DNA of 16,748 nucleotides from the NCBI GenBank assembly GCA_016935775.1, contig JAFGQF010000005.1:1-16748 (forward strand). The letters run 5' to 3'. Both the position numbers and the translations under genes were made by a program. How positions within the stretch are numbered: position 1 is the first letter of the stretch; every line of letters begins with the position of its first letter. Shown here piece after piece: positions 1 to 6,391 of this stretch. The notes beneath the pieces were generated by a model that was not told the DNA's origin, searched no databases, and saw only the letters and a program-made list of their open reading frames with translations. Source of the DNA: Caldifarciminota bacterium (GTDB taxonomy: Bacteria; Hydrothermota; Tepidihabitantia; Tepidihabitantales; Tepidihabitantaceae).

Positions 1-43
1 ACCCGATGATGTTGACAATGGCATTGAACTGCGATTTTCTCAC
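1..43 (-). CDS. Start of an unidentified gene leaving the left edge (partial)
   Basis: Read on the minus strand, a GTG at 43-41 opens a frame with no stop to the window edge (about 14 residues, VRKSQFNAIVNIIG). A strong Shine-Dalgarno AAAGGAG lies at 57-51, 7 nt before the GTG. That spacing and match are the only evidence for a real gene start. A basic N-terminus followed by small and hydrophobic residues could begin a membrane or secreted protein, but too little is visible to assign any function. Confidence 0.4.
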   Translation of the reverse strand, partial: MRKSQFNAIVNIIG

Positions 44-142
44 GACAGGGCTCCTTTCTCTACGCCGGTTTGGACACAAGACAGGTCTGGAGACTGCGGA
101 TGAGACGGCTTGCGGCTGACGGCAGGGCAGAAGGGGACAGGG

Positions 143-268
143 TCTAATCCCTAATCCCAAATACCTAATACCTAATGCCTAATCTCTAATACCTAATGCC
201 CAATCCCTAATCCCTAATCCCGAAGCACCAAATGCCTGGCCCCAATCACCAATACCCAATGACGAATG
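143..268. repeat. Degenerate 7-nt tandem repeat (CCTAATN family), about 18 units
   Basis: Starting at 143 the sequence parses without any phase slip into heptamers: TCTAATC, CCTAATC, CCAAATA, CCTAATA, CCTAATG, CCTAATC and so on. They decay into CCCAATC, ACCAATA, CCCAATG and ACGAATG by 268. The invariant core is AAT at positions 4-6 of the unit, and the last base varies between A, C and G. No open reading frame or RNA gene fits here. The tract fills most of the space between the left-edge gene and the DUF2202 lipoprotein gene. The same unit in its ACGAATG form recurs before the second ABC permease (12478-12547). Confidence 0.85.
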
Positions 269-358
269 GCCGGCAGGAGGCGAGAGTGCTGTCGGCTTGC
301 GGCCGGAGACGGCCGGGGCAGAACCCGGGCGCGGGGCGCGGCGGTCTAACAGTCAAAC

Positions 359-366
359 GAAGGGAG
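359..366 (+). promoter_or_regulatory. Shine-Dalgarno site of the DUF2202 lipoprotein gene
   Basis: GAAGGGAG lies 5 nt before the GTG at 372. It decides the start: upstream in-frame starts such as TTG at 297 would add a poorly conserved, Arg/Gly-rich stretch ahead of the signal peptide. No -10-like box is found immediately before this GTG, unlike the leaderless genes in the window. Confidence 0.7.
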
Positions 367-371
367 CAGTG

Positions 372-920
372 GTGAAAAGAGCAGTTCTCGCAGTGATAAT
401 CCTGGGCCTCGTGCTGGCCGGTTGCGGCGGCCGGGAAGAGGCCGCGGCGCCGGCGGTCACGCCGACGACGCAGCTCTCCGTCGCGGTTGACGCCGATTAC
501 GGGGCGCAGGGCGCGCTCGCCAAAGAGGGCGAGCTTTCGCTTGAGCAGATGTTGACCTACGCGATCCAGGATGAGCACCTGGCCGAGGCCGAATACCTGG
601 ACGTGCTGGGCCGGCATGGCGAAGTCAGGCCGTTCAGCAACATCGTGGAGTCCGAGCGCAGGCACATAGAATCGCTCGAGACCCTGTTCAGGGAGCACGG
701 TTTCAAGCTGCCGGAGAACCGGGGCGCGCAGCACGTCGTTCCGACCGAAACGGTCCGCGCCGCGCTCGCGGCCTGCGTCGAGGGCGAAAAGCACAATATC
801 GAGATGTACCGGGTGTTCCTTGAGAAGGAGCTTCCCGCCGACGTGGCCGAGGTGTTTGCCAACCTGAAGCAGGCGTCCGAGCAGCACCTGGAGACGTTCG
901 AGTTCCACCTGGGGAACTGA
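372..920 (+). CDS. DUF2202 ferritin-like lipoprotein
   Basis: A 182-residue protein with an N-terminal lipoprotein signal peptide: basic VKR, a hydrophobic run, then lipobox LAGC with the lipidated Cys at residue 18. An Ala/Pro/Thr-rich linker follows, then four helices rich in Glu and His: DEHLAEAEY (67-75), ESERRHIE (93-100, including ExxH at 95-98), EGEKHNIEMY (137-146) and ASEQHLETFEF (168-178). This spacing is that of ferritin-like four-helix bundles of the DUF2202 family, whose members are usually exported and probably bind a di-metal centre. The reaction is not known. The bundle probably sits outside the cytoplasmic membrane, anchored by lipid. It appears monocistronic, and an adjacent GTG at 369 is an alternative start. 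Confidence 0.85.
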   Translation: MKRAVLAVIILGLVLAGCGGREEAAAPAVTPTTQLSVAVDADYGAQGALAKEGELSLEQMLTYAIQDEHLAEAEYLDVLGRHGEVRPFSNIVESERRHIESLETLFREHGFKLPENRGAQHVVPTETVRAALAACVEGEKHNIEMYRVFLEKELPADVAEVFANLKQASEQHLETFEFHLGN

Positions 921-1143
921 GGGCGACAGCCGACAGCAAGAGACAGCTTGCGGCCCGCAGGCCGTGAGCCGCTGGCCCCGATGAGGGAGAAGCTGCGCGG
1001 GGCGAGGCGGGCGTCGGCCAACAGCCCGCAGCAGACAGCCAGAACCGCGCAGGCGGCCGAAAACCCGGCAGGGCGTACCTTGGAATCTCGATGGACAGCG
1101 ACGGAGCCTCAAGGTAGATGACGACGCCGCATCATGTCACCGC

Positions 1144-1171
1144 TTGTGGCGGCTGACGGCCATTCTATAAT
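1144..1171 (+). promoter_or_regulatory. Promoter of the helicase gene, predicted leaderless
   Basis: TTGTGG at 1144-1149, a 16-bp spacer, then a consensus TATAAT at 1166-1171. Only 8 nt separate the -10 box from the GTG at 1180, so transcription should begin at or within about 1-2 nt of the start codon. No Shine-Dalgarno sequence can fit in between. Confidence 0.7.
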
Positions 1172-1179
1172 CAGCGCGC

Positions 1180-3225
1180 GTGAAACAGCACGATATCTGC
1201 GGTCCTGACGCGCCGTCGGTCTGGGCCAAGGCGCTCAACCCGCAGCAGTTGAAGGCCGCGACGCACGGCGACGGGCCGCTCCTGATAATCGCCGGCGCGG
1301 GCACGGGCAAGACGCGGACCCTGGCGTACCGGGTGGCGTGGCTGGTGAGCCAGGGCGTGCCGGCCGAGCGGATCCTGCTCCTGACGTTCACGCGCCGGGC
1401 GGCCCAGCAGATGATTGACCGGGCGATGTCCCTGTCGCGGCAGGACACGCACCGGGTGTGGGGCGGGACGTTTCACGCGGTCGGCAACCGGCTGCTCAGG
1501 ATGTACGGCAAGGCGGTGAAGCTGTCGCCCGATTTCTCGGTGGCGGACGAGGGGGATTCGGCCGACCTCCTGGGGATGATTCGCAACGACTTCGGGTTCG
1601 CGGGCAAGGACAAGCGGTTCCCGCGCAAGACGACCGTCCGGGCGATTTACTCGCGGATGGTGAACGCCCGCGAGAAGCTTTCGACCGTGCTGGAGAAGGA
1701 GTACCCGTGGTGCGCCGAGGCCGAGAAGGGGCTGAGGCAGATATTCACCGAGTACACTAATCGCAAGGCCGACCGGCAGATTCTTGATTACGACGACCTG
1801 TTGATATTCTGGCAGGCGCTGCTCGGGGTGCCCGAGGCGCGCGACCACATCGGCGGGATGTTCGACCACGTGCTGGTGGATGAGTACCAGGACACGAATA
1901 TCATCCAGGCCGAAGTCCTGCAGGGTCTGCGCCACCAGAACAAGAACATCACCGTGGTCGGCGACGATGCCCAGAGCATCTACATGTTCCGGGGCGCGAC
2001 GGTGCGCAACATCCTGGCGTTCCCGGAGCAGTTCCCGAACACGACCATCGTCACGCTGGAGGAGAACTACCGGTCGGTGCAGCCGGTGCTGGACGTGGCG
2101 AACCAGGTGATGGCGTCGGCGCAGTTCAAGTACACCAAGAACCTGTGGTCGAACCGCAAGGGCGGGAGGAAGCCGCTGCTGGTGACCTGCGTGGACGAGG
2201 CCGAGCAGTGCCGGATGGTCTGCGAGCACGTGCTGGCGCGACGCGAGGCTGGCGTGCCGCTGCAGGACCAGGCGGTGCTGTTTCGCGCCGGGCATCATTC
2301 GGACATGCTGGAGATCGAGCTGGCGCGGCGCAACATCCCGTTCCACAAGTACGGCGGGCTGCGCTTCATCGAGGCGGCGCACGTCAAGGACCTGCTGGCG
2401 TTGCTCAGGATTGTCGAGAACCCGCGCGACGACATGAGCTGGCACCGGGTGCTGGAGATGCTGGACGGCGTGGGGCCGAAGACCGCACGCCGGGTCATCG
2501 AGCACCTCAACGAGCACCAGCTCCAGCTCGCGAGCCTGGACGATTTCACGGTGCCGGCATCGGCGCGCGAGGGGTTCGCCGGGCTGGTCGAGGTGCTGCT
2601 GACCGTGAGCCGCGCCGGGCGGAAGCTGGGCGTGGCGGGCCAGGTCGAGCAGTTGCGCCACTACTACGAGCCGCTGCTGGCGCGGCTCTACGACAACCCG
2701 CTGCCGCGGGCGCGCGACCTGGAGCAGCTCGAGAACATTGCCGAGCGCTACCGGTCGCGGCAGAGTTTCATCACCGACCTGACCCTCGACCCGCCCCAGT
2801 CCACCGCCGATTTGGCCGGGCCGCCGCACAAGGACGACGATTTCCTCATCCTCTCGACGATGCACTCGGCCAAGGGCTGCGAGTGGGAGTCGGTGTACGT
2901 CATCCACGCGGCCGACGGGATGATACCGTCGGACATGGCGACCGGCGACGACGAGCAGGTCGAGGAGGAGCGGCGGCTGTTCTACGTGGCGGTGACCCGG
3001 GCGCGCGACCGGCTGGCGGTTTTTTTCCCGCTGCGCTATTACACCCGCAAGCACTGGATGGGCGACGCCCACATCTACGCCCAGCTCAGCCGGTTCGTGA
3101 CGCCCGAAGTCGCGCGGCTGATGGACGGGCGGGTGGTGCGCTACGGGATGGAGGACCCGGTGGAAATCGACATCGAGCCCGAAACCGACGCCCGGGCGCA
3201 ACTGGACGAGCTCTGGGAGGAGTGA
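1180..3225 (+). CDS. UvrD/Rep/PcrA-type ATP-dependent DNA helicase
   Basis: A 681-residue superfamily 1A helicase, close to the usual length of Rep, UvrD and PcrA (670-725). Visible motifs in order: Q-motif LNPQQLKA (19-26), Walker A AGAGTGKT (38-45), Walker B VDEYQD (233-238), motif III GDDAQSIYMFRGA (about 261-273), ENYRS (about 295), STMHSAKGCEWE (about 560-571) and EEERRLFYVAVTRARDRL (about 592-609). It is expected to unwind DNA 3' to 5' in repair or replication restart. The motifs do not separate UvrD from Rep or PcrA, so no symbol is given. The GTG start is supported by the promoter ending 8 nt upstream. The gene is alone on its strand and converges on the DUF559-like gene with a 22-bp gap. 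Confidence 0.95.
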   Translation: MKQHDICGPDAPSVWAKALNPQQLKAATHGDGPLLIIAGAGTGKTRTLAYRVAWLVSQGVPAERILLLTFTRRAAQQMIDRAMSLSRQDTHRVWGGTFHAVGNRLLRMYGKAVKLSPDFSVADEGDSADLLGMIRNDFGFAGKDKRFPRKTTVRAIYSRMVNAREKLSTVLEKEYPWCAEAEKGLRQIFTEYTNRKADRQILDYDDLLIFWQALLGVPEARDHIGGMFDHVLVDEYQDTNIIQAEVLQGLRHQNKNITVVGDDAQSIYMFRGATVRNILAFPEQFPNTTIVTLEENYRSVQPVLDVANQVMASAQFKYTKNLWSNRKGGRKPLLVTCVDEAEQCRMVCEHVLARREAGVPLQDQAVLFRAGHHSDMLEIELARRNIPFHKYGGLRFIEAAHVKDLLALLRIVENPRDDMSWHRVLEMLDGVGPKTARRVIEHLNEHQLQLASLDDFTVPASAREGFAGLVEVLLTVSRAGRKLGVAGQVEQLRHYYEPLLARLYDNPLPRARDLEQLENIAERYRSRQSFITDLTLDPPQSTADLAGPPHKDDDFLILSTMHSAKGCEWESVYVIHAADGMIPSDMATGDDEQVEEERRLFYVAVTRARDRLAVFFPLRYYTRKHWMGDAHIYAQLSRFVTPEVARLMDGRVVRYGMEDPVEIDIEPETDARAQLDELWEE

Positions 3226-3247
3226 CCCGAAACGCGCCGGCCCGGGT

Positions 3248-3808
3248 TCAACGGTTCCAGTCGGCTCTCCCGCGGCGGTCGCCCCGGTGCTGGCCGGGCT
3301 GGCGCGGCGGTCGGTCCGGGCCGAAGCGGCGCGGCGGGCCGAAGCGGCGGAGCTTGTTCGGCTGCGGGGCCGGGGGCCGGGTGGCGGACTTGAGAGCGTT
3401 CTCGACCAGGGCGAGGACCGCGGCCAGTTCGTTTTGCACCTCGCTCTCGGTGAACCGGAGCGTCCGCCAGCCGAAGCCGATAAGCTCGTTGTCCCGGCCG
3501 CGCTGCTCGCCGGTGATCGGCCCGGTGATGACCTCGATGGCAAGCCGCTTTTCCGGGCAGGCGAAGCAGGCGAGGTGCTGGCCGACGTGGTGGCCGCGGG
3601 TGAACTTGCAGTCGTCGGAGTTGAGGCGGTGGAGCTGTTTCCAGAGCTCGCGCTCGGCCGGGGTTTCGCCCGGGTATTCCTCGTCGTCCTCGAGCGGGAA
3701 GCCGTGGATGTTCTGGGCCTGGTTCGGGGCCGGCGGCCTCGGGCCGCCGGCCGGCCGGCGGCGCCGGCGGCGGCGCGACGAACCCTGGTGTCGACTTGGT
3801 TGATTCAT
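3248..3808 (-). CDS. DUF559-like (restriction-endonuclease-fold) protein with basic tails
   Basis: A 186-residue protein. After an Arg-run N-terminus (residues 12-18) and a Pro-rich linker, residues 50-140 follow the DUF559 pattern: PAERELWKQLHRL, then KFTRGHHVGQHLACFACPEKRLAIEV, then DNELIGFGWRTLRFTESEV. DUF559 resembles Vsr-type nucleases, which usually show a [D]F.C....L.IE.DG..H core. Here Glu92 is kept, but the first Asp is Cys81 and the Asp-Gly pair is Val-Ile, so nuclease activity is doubtful. The C-terminal 40 residues are Arg/Pro/Gly-rich and may bind nucleic acid. ATG at 3808 overlaps the upstream gene's stop (ATGA), making it the third gene of an operon. The function is unknown. 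Confidence 0.75.
   Translation of the reverse strand: MNQPSRHQGSSRRRRRRRPAGGPRPPAPNQAQNIHGFPLEDDEEYPGETPAERELWKQLHRLNSDDCKFTRGHHVGQHLACFACPEKRLAIEVITGPITGEQRGRDNELIGFGWRTLRFTESEVQNELAAVLALVENALKSATRPPAPQPNKLRRFGPPRRFGPDRPPRQPGQHRGDRRGRADWNR
3743..3762. repeat. Perfect 20-bp GC palindrome inside the DUF559-like gene
   Basis: The 20 bases at 3743-3762 equal their own reverse complement and consist only of G and C. They encode part of the Pro/Gly/Arg linker after the Arg run. This is probably a by-product of low-complexity codon use, though it could form a hairpin in the mRNA near the start of the gene. Confidence 0.6.
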
Positions 3809-4170
3809 CTTCGTATGTGCACCGTGACGTTGTCGCTGTTGCTGTTTTCGGCTTCGTCTTCGGCCACGGCCGAAAGGGTGTAGGAGGTGAACGCCTCCTT
3901 TGAGCATTCCCACCATATCTCGTAGGTGTCGCCCCGGTCGAACCGGGCGATGCCGATGAACTCGCCGCGGATCCAGAACGACATCCAGCGGATGCCGACA
4001 TTGTCGGTGGCGATGCAGCGCAGCGCGTTCGGGCCCGGTCCGAGGGTGTCCTGGTCGGAAGGGTAGACGACGCGGACCGCGGGCGGCTCGAAATCCGGGA
4101 CGATGCCGTCCCCGTCGCAGGCCGTGGCCGGCAGCAGGGCCGCGAGCGCGAGTGCGGCGGTGAGTCTCAC
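3805..4170 (-). CDS. Small lipoprotein with a bacterial Ig-like domain
   Basis: A 121-residue protein starting at GTG 4170, which overlaps the preceding gene's TGA (GTGA). The signal peptide is MRLTAALALAALLPATAC with Cys18 as the likely lipidation site. The lipobox is slightly off consensus (ATAC), and Asp19-Gly20 follow it. Residues 30-121 read like a bacterial Ig-like domain (Big_7/PF17957 type): PAVRVVYPSDQDTLGPG, then CIATDNVGIRWMSFWIRGEFIG, then YTLSAVAEDEAENSNSDNVTVHI. Such domains usually mediate binding at the cell surface. No catalytic motif is seen. The specific role is unknown, and the family call is by pattern only. Confidence 0.75.
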   Translation of the reverse strand: MRLTAALALAALLPATACDGDGIVPDFEPPAVRVVYPSDQDTLGPGPNALRCIATDNVGIRWMSFWIRGEFIGIARFDRGDTYEIWWECSKEAFTSYTLSAVAEDEAENSNSDNVTVHIRR

Positions 4171-4538
4171 CGGCCGTCCTCCAGCGCGACGTCGAACCAG
4201 GGGCTGAATTCGAGCAGGGTGATTTCGCCGGGGAGGAGTTCGTAGACGGTGACCGCGGCGTCGCAGGTGTCGGTCGCACCGACGGGCACCAGCGAGGTGA
4301 AGGCGAGCACGGCGAACTCGGCGCCGTCCCGGAACAGCCCGGCTCGTCGCGACTCGCCGTGGGGCAGGAATAGCTCACCCGAGTTGCCGTACGGGACCGC
4401 GTCGCCGTCGAGCGAGAAGTCGAACCCGGTGCGGTTGTACACAAGCACGCGCGTATGAGGCCCGGCCGGGGTTTCGTCGAACGAGCACCCGCCGAGCAGG
4501 ACGAGGGCGGCAAAGATTGCCGGGATGGACCGGATCAC
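4167..4538 (-). CDS. Small lipoprotein of unknown function, first gene of a three-gene operon
   Basis: A 123-residue protein starting at GTG 4538. The signal peptide is VIRSIPAIFAALVLLGGC with lipobox LGGC and Cys18. The mature part (RVLVYNRTGFDFSLDGDAVPYGNSGELF..., ending TLLEFSPWFDVALEDGR) looks beta-rich, with the flavour of a small periplasmic beta-sandwich. I do not recognise a family. The start is set by the signal peptide and by a promoter-like pair 8 nt upstream. The gene overlaps the next lipoprotein gene by 4 bp, which in turn overlaps the DUF559-like gene by 4 bp. It is divergent from the ribokinase-like gene. Confidence 0.75.
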   Translation of the reverse strand: MIRSIPAIFAALVLLGGCSFDETPAGPHTRVLVYNRTGFDFSLDGDAVPYGNSGELFLPHGESRRAGLFRDGAEFAVLAFTSLVPVGATDTCDAAVTVYELLPGEITLLEFSPWFDVALEDGR

Positions 4539-4546
4539 CTGCCAAG

Positions 4547-4574
4547 AGATTGCCAAGTCCGCGCCGATTGTCAA
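4547..4574 (-). promoter_or_regulatory. Promoter of the lipoprotein/DUF559-like operon, predicted leaderless
   Basis: On the minus strand there is a perfect -35 TTGACA (4574-4569), a 16-bp spacer and a poor -10 CAATCT (4552-4547) preceded by TGG, which resembles an extended -10. The box ends 8 nt before the GTG at 4538. The -35 is convincing and the -10 is weak, but the geometry matches the other promoters here. Confidence 0.45.
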
Positions 4575-4583
4575 CCCCGCGGC

Positions 4584-4612
4584 TTGCTTCGCCGGGCGGC
4601 CGGGGTTAGTAT
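4584..4612 (+). promoter_or_regulatory. Promoter of the ribokinase-like gene, predicted leaderless
   Basis: TTGCTT (4584-4589), a 17-bp spacer and TAGTAT (4607-4612), which ends 7 nt before the ATG at 4620. Its -35 lies 9 bp from the -35 of the divergent lipoprotein operon, so the two promoters are back to back. Confidence 0.6.
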
Positions 4613-4619
4613 TGCCGCG

Positions 4620-5546
4620 ATGAAAGGCGGCCAGCCGAGAGTCGTCGTGGTCGGCAGTATGGTGATGGACCTGGTGTTCCGGGTCGGCCACCGGCCGAAG
4701 CCGGGCGAGACCCTGCTGGGCGAGGGGTTCGCAATGTTCCTCGGCGGCAAGGGGTTCAACCAGGCGATCGCCTGCCACCGGCTCGGCGCCGAGACGACGC
4801 TGGTCGGCCGGGTGGGCCGGGACGAGTTCGGGGACCGGTTCATCCGCCGGCTGCACGACGAGCGGATAAGCACCCGGTTCGTGAGCGCCGACCCGGAGCA
4901 CGGCACCGGGGTCGCCTCGCCGACGGTGTACCCGGATGGCGGCAACAGCATCATCGGCGTGCCCCGGGCGAATCTCGCGCTGACGCCGGCCGACGTGGAA
5001 GCCGCAGAGGACCGCATCGCCGCGGCCGACGTGCTGATGCTCCAGTTCGAGGTCAATCCCGAGGCGTCGCAGGCGGCGGCGCACATCGCCCGGCGCCACG
5101 GCACCCTGGTGCTGCTGGACCCGGCGCCGGTTCACGCCCACTGCGAGAATATCGACTGGCCGATCGACTTCCTGGTGCCGAACGAAGTCGAGGCCCAGAT
5201 GCTGGCCGACTGCGATTCGCCCGAGGAGTGGGCGCGCGAGCTGTACGACGAGGAGCTGGAAGCGGTGGTGATTTCGCGCGGCGCCGCCGGCGCGCTGGTG
5301 ATTGACGGCCGGGGCGTGCGCGAGTTCCCGGGATTTCGCGTGCGGGCGGTGGACACGACCGGCGCGGGCGACGCGTTCCGGGCCGGGCTGGCGGTGATGG
5401 TCGCGCGGGGCCGGGGGCTGGACGAGGCGGTGAGGTTCGCCAACGCCTGCGGCGCGCTCGCCTGCACGCGGGAGGGCGCCGAGCCCTCGATGCCGCGGCT
5501 GGACGAGGTGCTGTCCTTCGCGGGCGCCAACGAGCCGGCGGGATGA
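4620..5546 (+). CDS. rbsK: PfkB-family carbohydrate kinase, ribokinase-like
   Basis: A 308-residue kinase that should phosphorylate a sugar, most likely ribose to ribose 5-phosphate, with ATP in the cytoplasm. Ribokinase landmarks: GSMVMDLV (12-19), GGKGFNQA (42-49, PfkB signature 1), VPNEVEA (186-192, with the conserved Asn and Glu), DTTGAGDAF (245-253, PfkB signature 2 with catalytic Asp251) and ACTREGAEPSMP (281-292), the C-terminal strand that helps form the monovalent-cation site. Length matches ribokinases (about 300-310). The ATG at 4620 is set by the promoter 7 nt upstream and by the usual PfkB N-terminus. A transaldolase-family gene follows, which fits pentose phosphate metabolism. 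Another PfkB sugar specificity is possible, so the symbol is tentative. Confidence 0.85.
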   Translation: MKGGQPRVVVVGSMVMDLVFRVGHRPKPGETLLGEGFAMFLGGKGFNQAIACHRLGAETTLVGRVGRDEFGDRFIRRLHDERISTRFVSADPEHGTGVASPTVYPDGGNSIIGVPRANLALTPADVEAAEDRIAAADVLMLQFEVNPEASQAAAHIARRHGTLVLLDPAPVHAHCENIDWPIDFLVPNEVEAQMLADCDSPEEWARELYDEELEAVVISRGAAGALVIDGRGVREFPGFRVRAVDTTGAGDAFRAGLAVMVARGRGLDEAVRFANACGALACTREGAEPSMPRLDEVLSFAGANEPAG

Positions 5547-5566
5547 GACGGCAAGACAGCCAACCA

Positions 5567-5751
5567 CAAAGGCACGAAGGCAACGACGAAGTCAGAGAAC
5601 AGAAGGCAGAACAGTGAAGTCAGAAGCGGTGAAGGAAGACGATTTCAGAGTGCAGATTGCTGATCGCAGAGCGCAAAGCGGCGAAGGGCGACCGGGAAGA
5701 GAGCAGAAGTCAGAAACCAGAGCAGTGAAATGAGAAGTGCGGAAGGGACGA
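5567..5751. repeat. Purine-rich spacer with degenerate 7-nt periodicity
   Basis: The gap between the ribokinase-like and transaldolase genes is strikingly A/G-rich on the plus strand. It parses in register into heptamers such as GTCAGAG, AACAGAA, GGCAGAA, CAGTGAA, GTCAGAA (5591-5625) and AGAGTGC, AGATTGC, TGATCGC, AGAGCGC (5647-5674). GAAGTCAGAA recurs near 5617 and 5707. No ORF, tRNA or promoter is convincing inside it. The downstream part contains GGAAGGGA at 5741-5748, the likely Shine-Dalgarno of the transaldolase gene. Confidence 0.65.
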
Positions 5752-5755
5752 GCTG

Positions 5756-6391
5756 ATGGGTATATTCCTTGACAGCGCGAGCGTGAGCGAGGCCCGGCGG
5801 GCGATGGCGCTCGGCTGGGTCGGCGGGATAACGACCAACCCGACGCTGATGGCGCGGGCCGAAGGCGACCCGGCCACGATCATCCGCCGGCTGGGCGAGG
5901 TCTCGCCCGGGCCGGTATTCTACCAGGTGACCGGCAGTTCGCTGGCCGCGCGCGAGGACGAAGGCCGCCGGTTCCACGCGCTCGACCCGGACAAGGTAGT
6001 GCTGAAGATACCGGCCTCGACCGAGAACATGGCGCTGGTGGTGCGGCTTTCGCCCGAGGTGCCCTGCGCGCTGACCGCGGTCTACTCGGGCGCGCAGGCC
6101 TGGGTCGGGTGCGAGGCCGGGGCGCGCTACGTGATTCCCTATGTCAGCCGCGCGACCCGGCTGCAGGGCGACGGACTCGGGCTGGTGACCGAGATCGCCC
6201 AGGTGCTGGATGCGTGCGAGAGCGAGGCCGAGATGCTGGCCGCGAGCATTAAGACTCCCGAGGAGGCAATTGCCACGCTGCTGGCCGGGGCCCGGCACCT
6301 GACGCTGCCGCTGGAGTTGATTCTCCGGCTGGCCGACCACCCGCTGTCCGAGGCGGCGGTCGCCGAGTTCAACCGCGCCGGCCGGGATTAG
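5756..6391 (+). CDS. Transaldolase / fructose-6-phosphate aldolase family protein
   Basis: A 211-residue protein of the small transaldolase (TalC/FSA-like, about 215 aa) type. Residues 1-32 show MGIFLDSASVSEARRA and GGITTNPTL. VVLKIPAS carries the expected Schiff-base Lys84, followed by CALTAVYSGAQAWVGCEAGARYVIPYVSR and the late SIKTPEEAIATLLAGARHLTLPLELI. Family members transfer or cleave a three-carbon dihydroxyacetone unit between sugar phosphates, and sequence alone does not separate transaldolase from F6P aldolase. GGAAGGGA lies 7 nt before the ATG. Its stop overlaps that of the convergent PrsW gene (TTAG). It probably follows the ribokinase-like gene in one transcript. Confidence 0.88.
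   Translation: MGIFLDSASVSEARRAMALGWVGGITTNPTLMARAEGDPATIIRRLGEVSPGPVFYQVTGSSLAAREDEGRRFHALDPDKVVLKIPASTENMALVVRLSPEVPCALTAVYSGAQAWVGCEAGARYVIPYVSRATRLQGDGLGLVTEIAQVLDACESEAEMLAASIKTPEEAIATLLAGARHLTLPLELILRLADHPLSEAAVAEFNRAGRD

Noticed and set aside
143..268. Telomere-like CCCTAA repeat
   Set aside because: The period is 7 with a degenerate last base and drifting units, the tract is internal between bacterial genes, and no hexamer repeat is kept.
143..268. CRISPR array
   Set aside because: There are no 24-40 nt repeats separated by unique spacers, and no cas genes nearby.
246..1112. 288-codon minus-strand reading frame opposite the DUF2202 gene
   Set aside because: It is Arg/Pro/Gln-rich with no recognisable domain and lies antisense to a well-supported lipoprotein gene. 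Such frames are typical of GC-rich DNA.
921..1143. Small gene or RNA between the DUF2202 and helicase genes
   Set aside because: Only GC-rich, partly 7-periodic sequence (CGACAGC units near 923) is seen. There is no credible start with a ribosome site, no tRNA cloverleaf and no strong hairpin with a T-run.
3020..3026. Run of seven T in the helicase gene as a frameshift or slippage site
   Set aside because: The reading frame continues normally through Val-Phe-Phe-Pro to a proper C-terminus, with conserved motifs on the upstream side, so no frameshift is needed.
1171..3543. 790-codon minus-strand reading frame opposite the helicase
   Set aside because: The composition (Arg/Leu/His/Val-rich, no domain) is that of an antisense shadow, while the plus strand carries all seven helicase motifs.
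2145..3803. 552-codon plus-strand frame across the helicase end and the DUF559-like gene
   Set aside because: It is out of frame with the helicase and antisense to the lipoprotein/DUF559 operon, with no domain. It is a GC-rich shadow.
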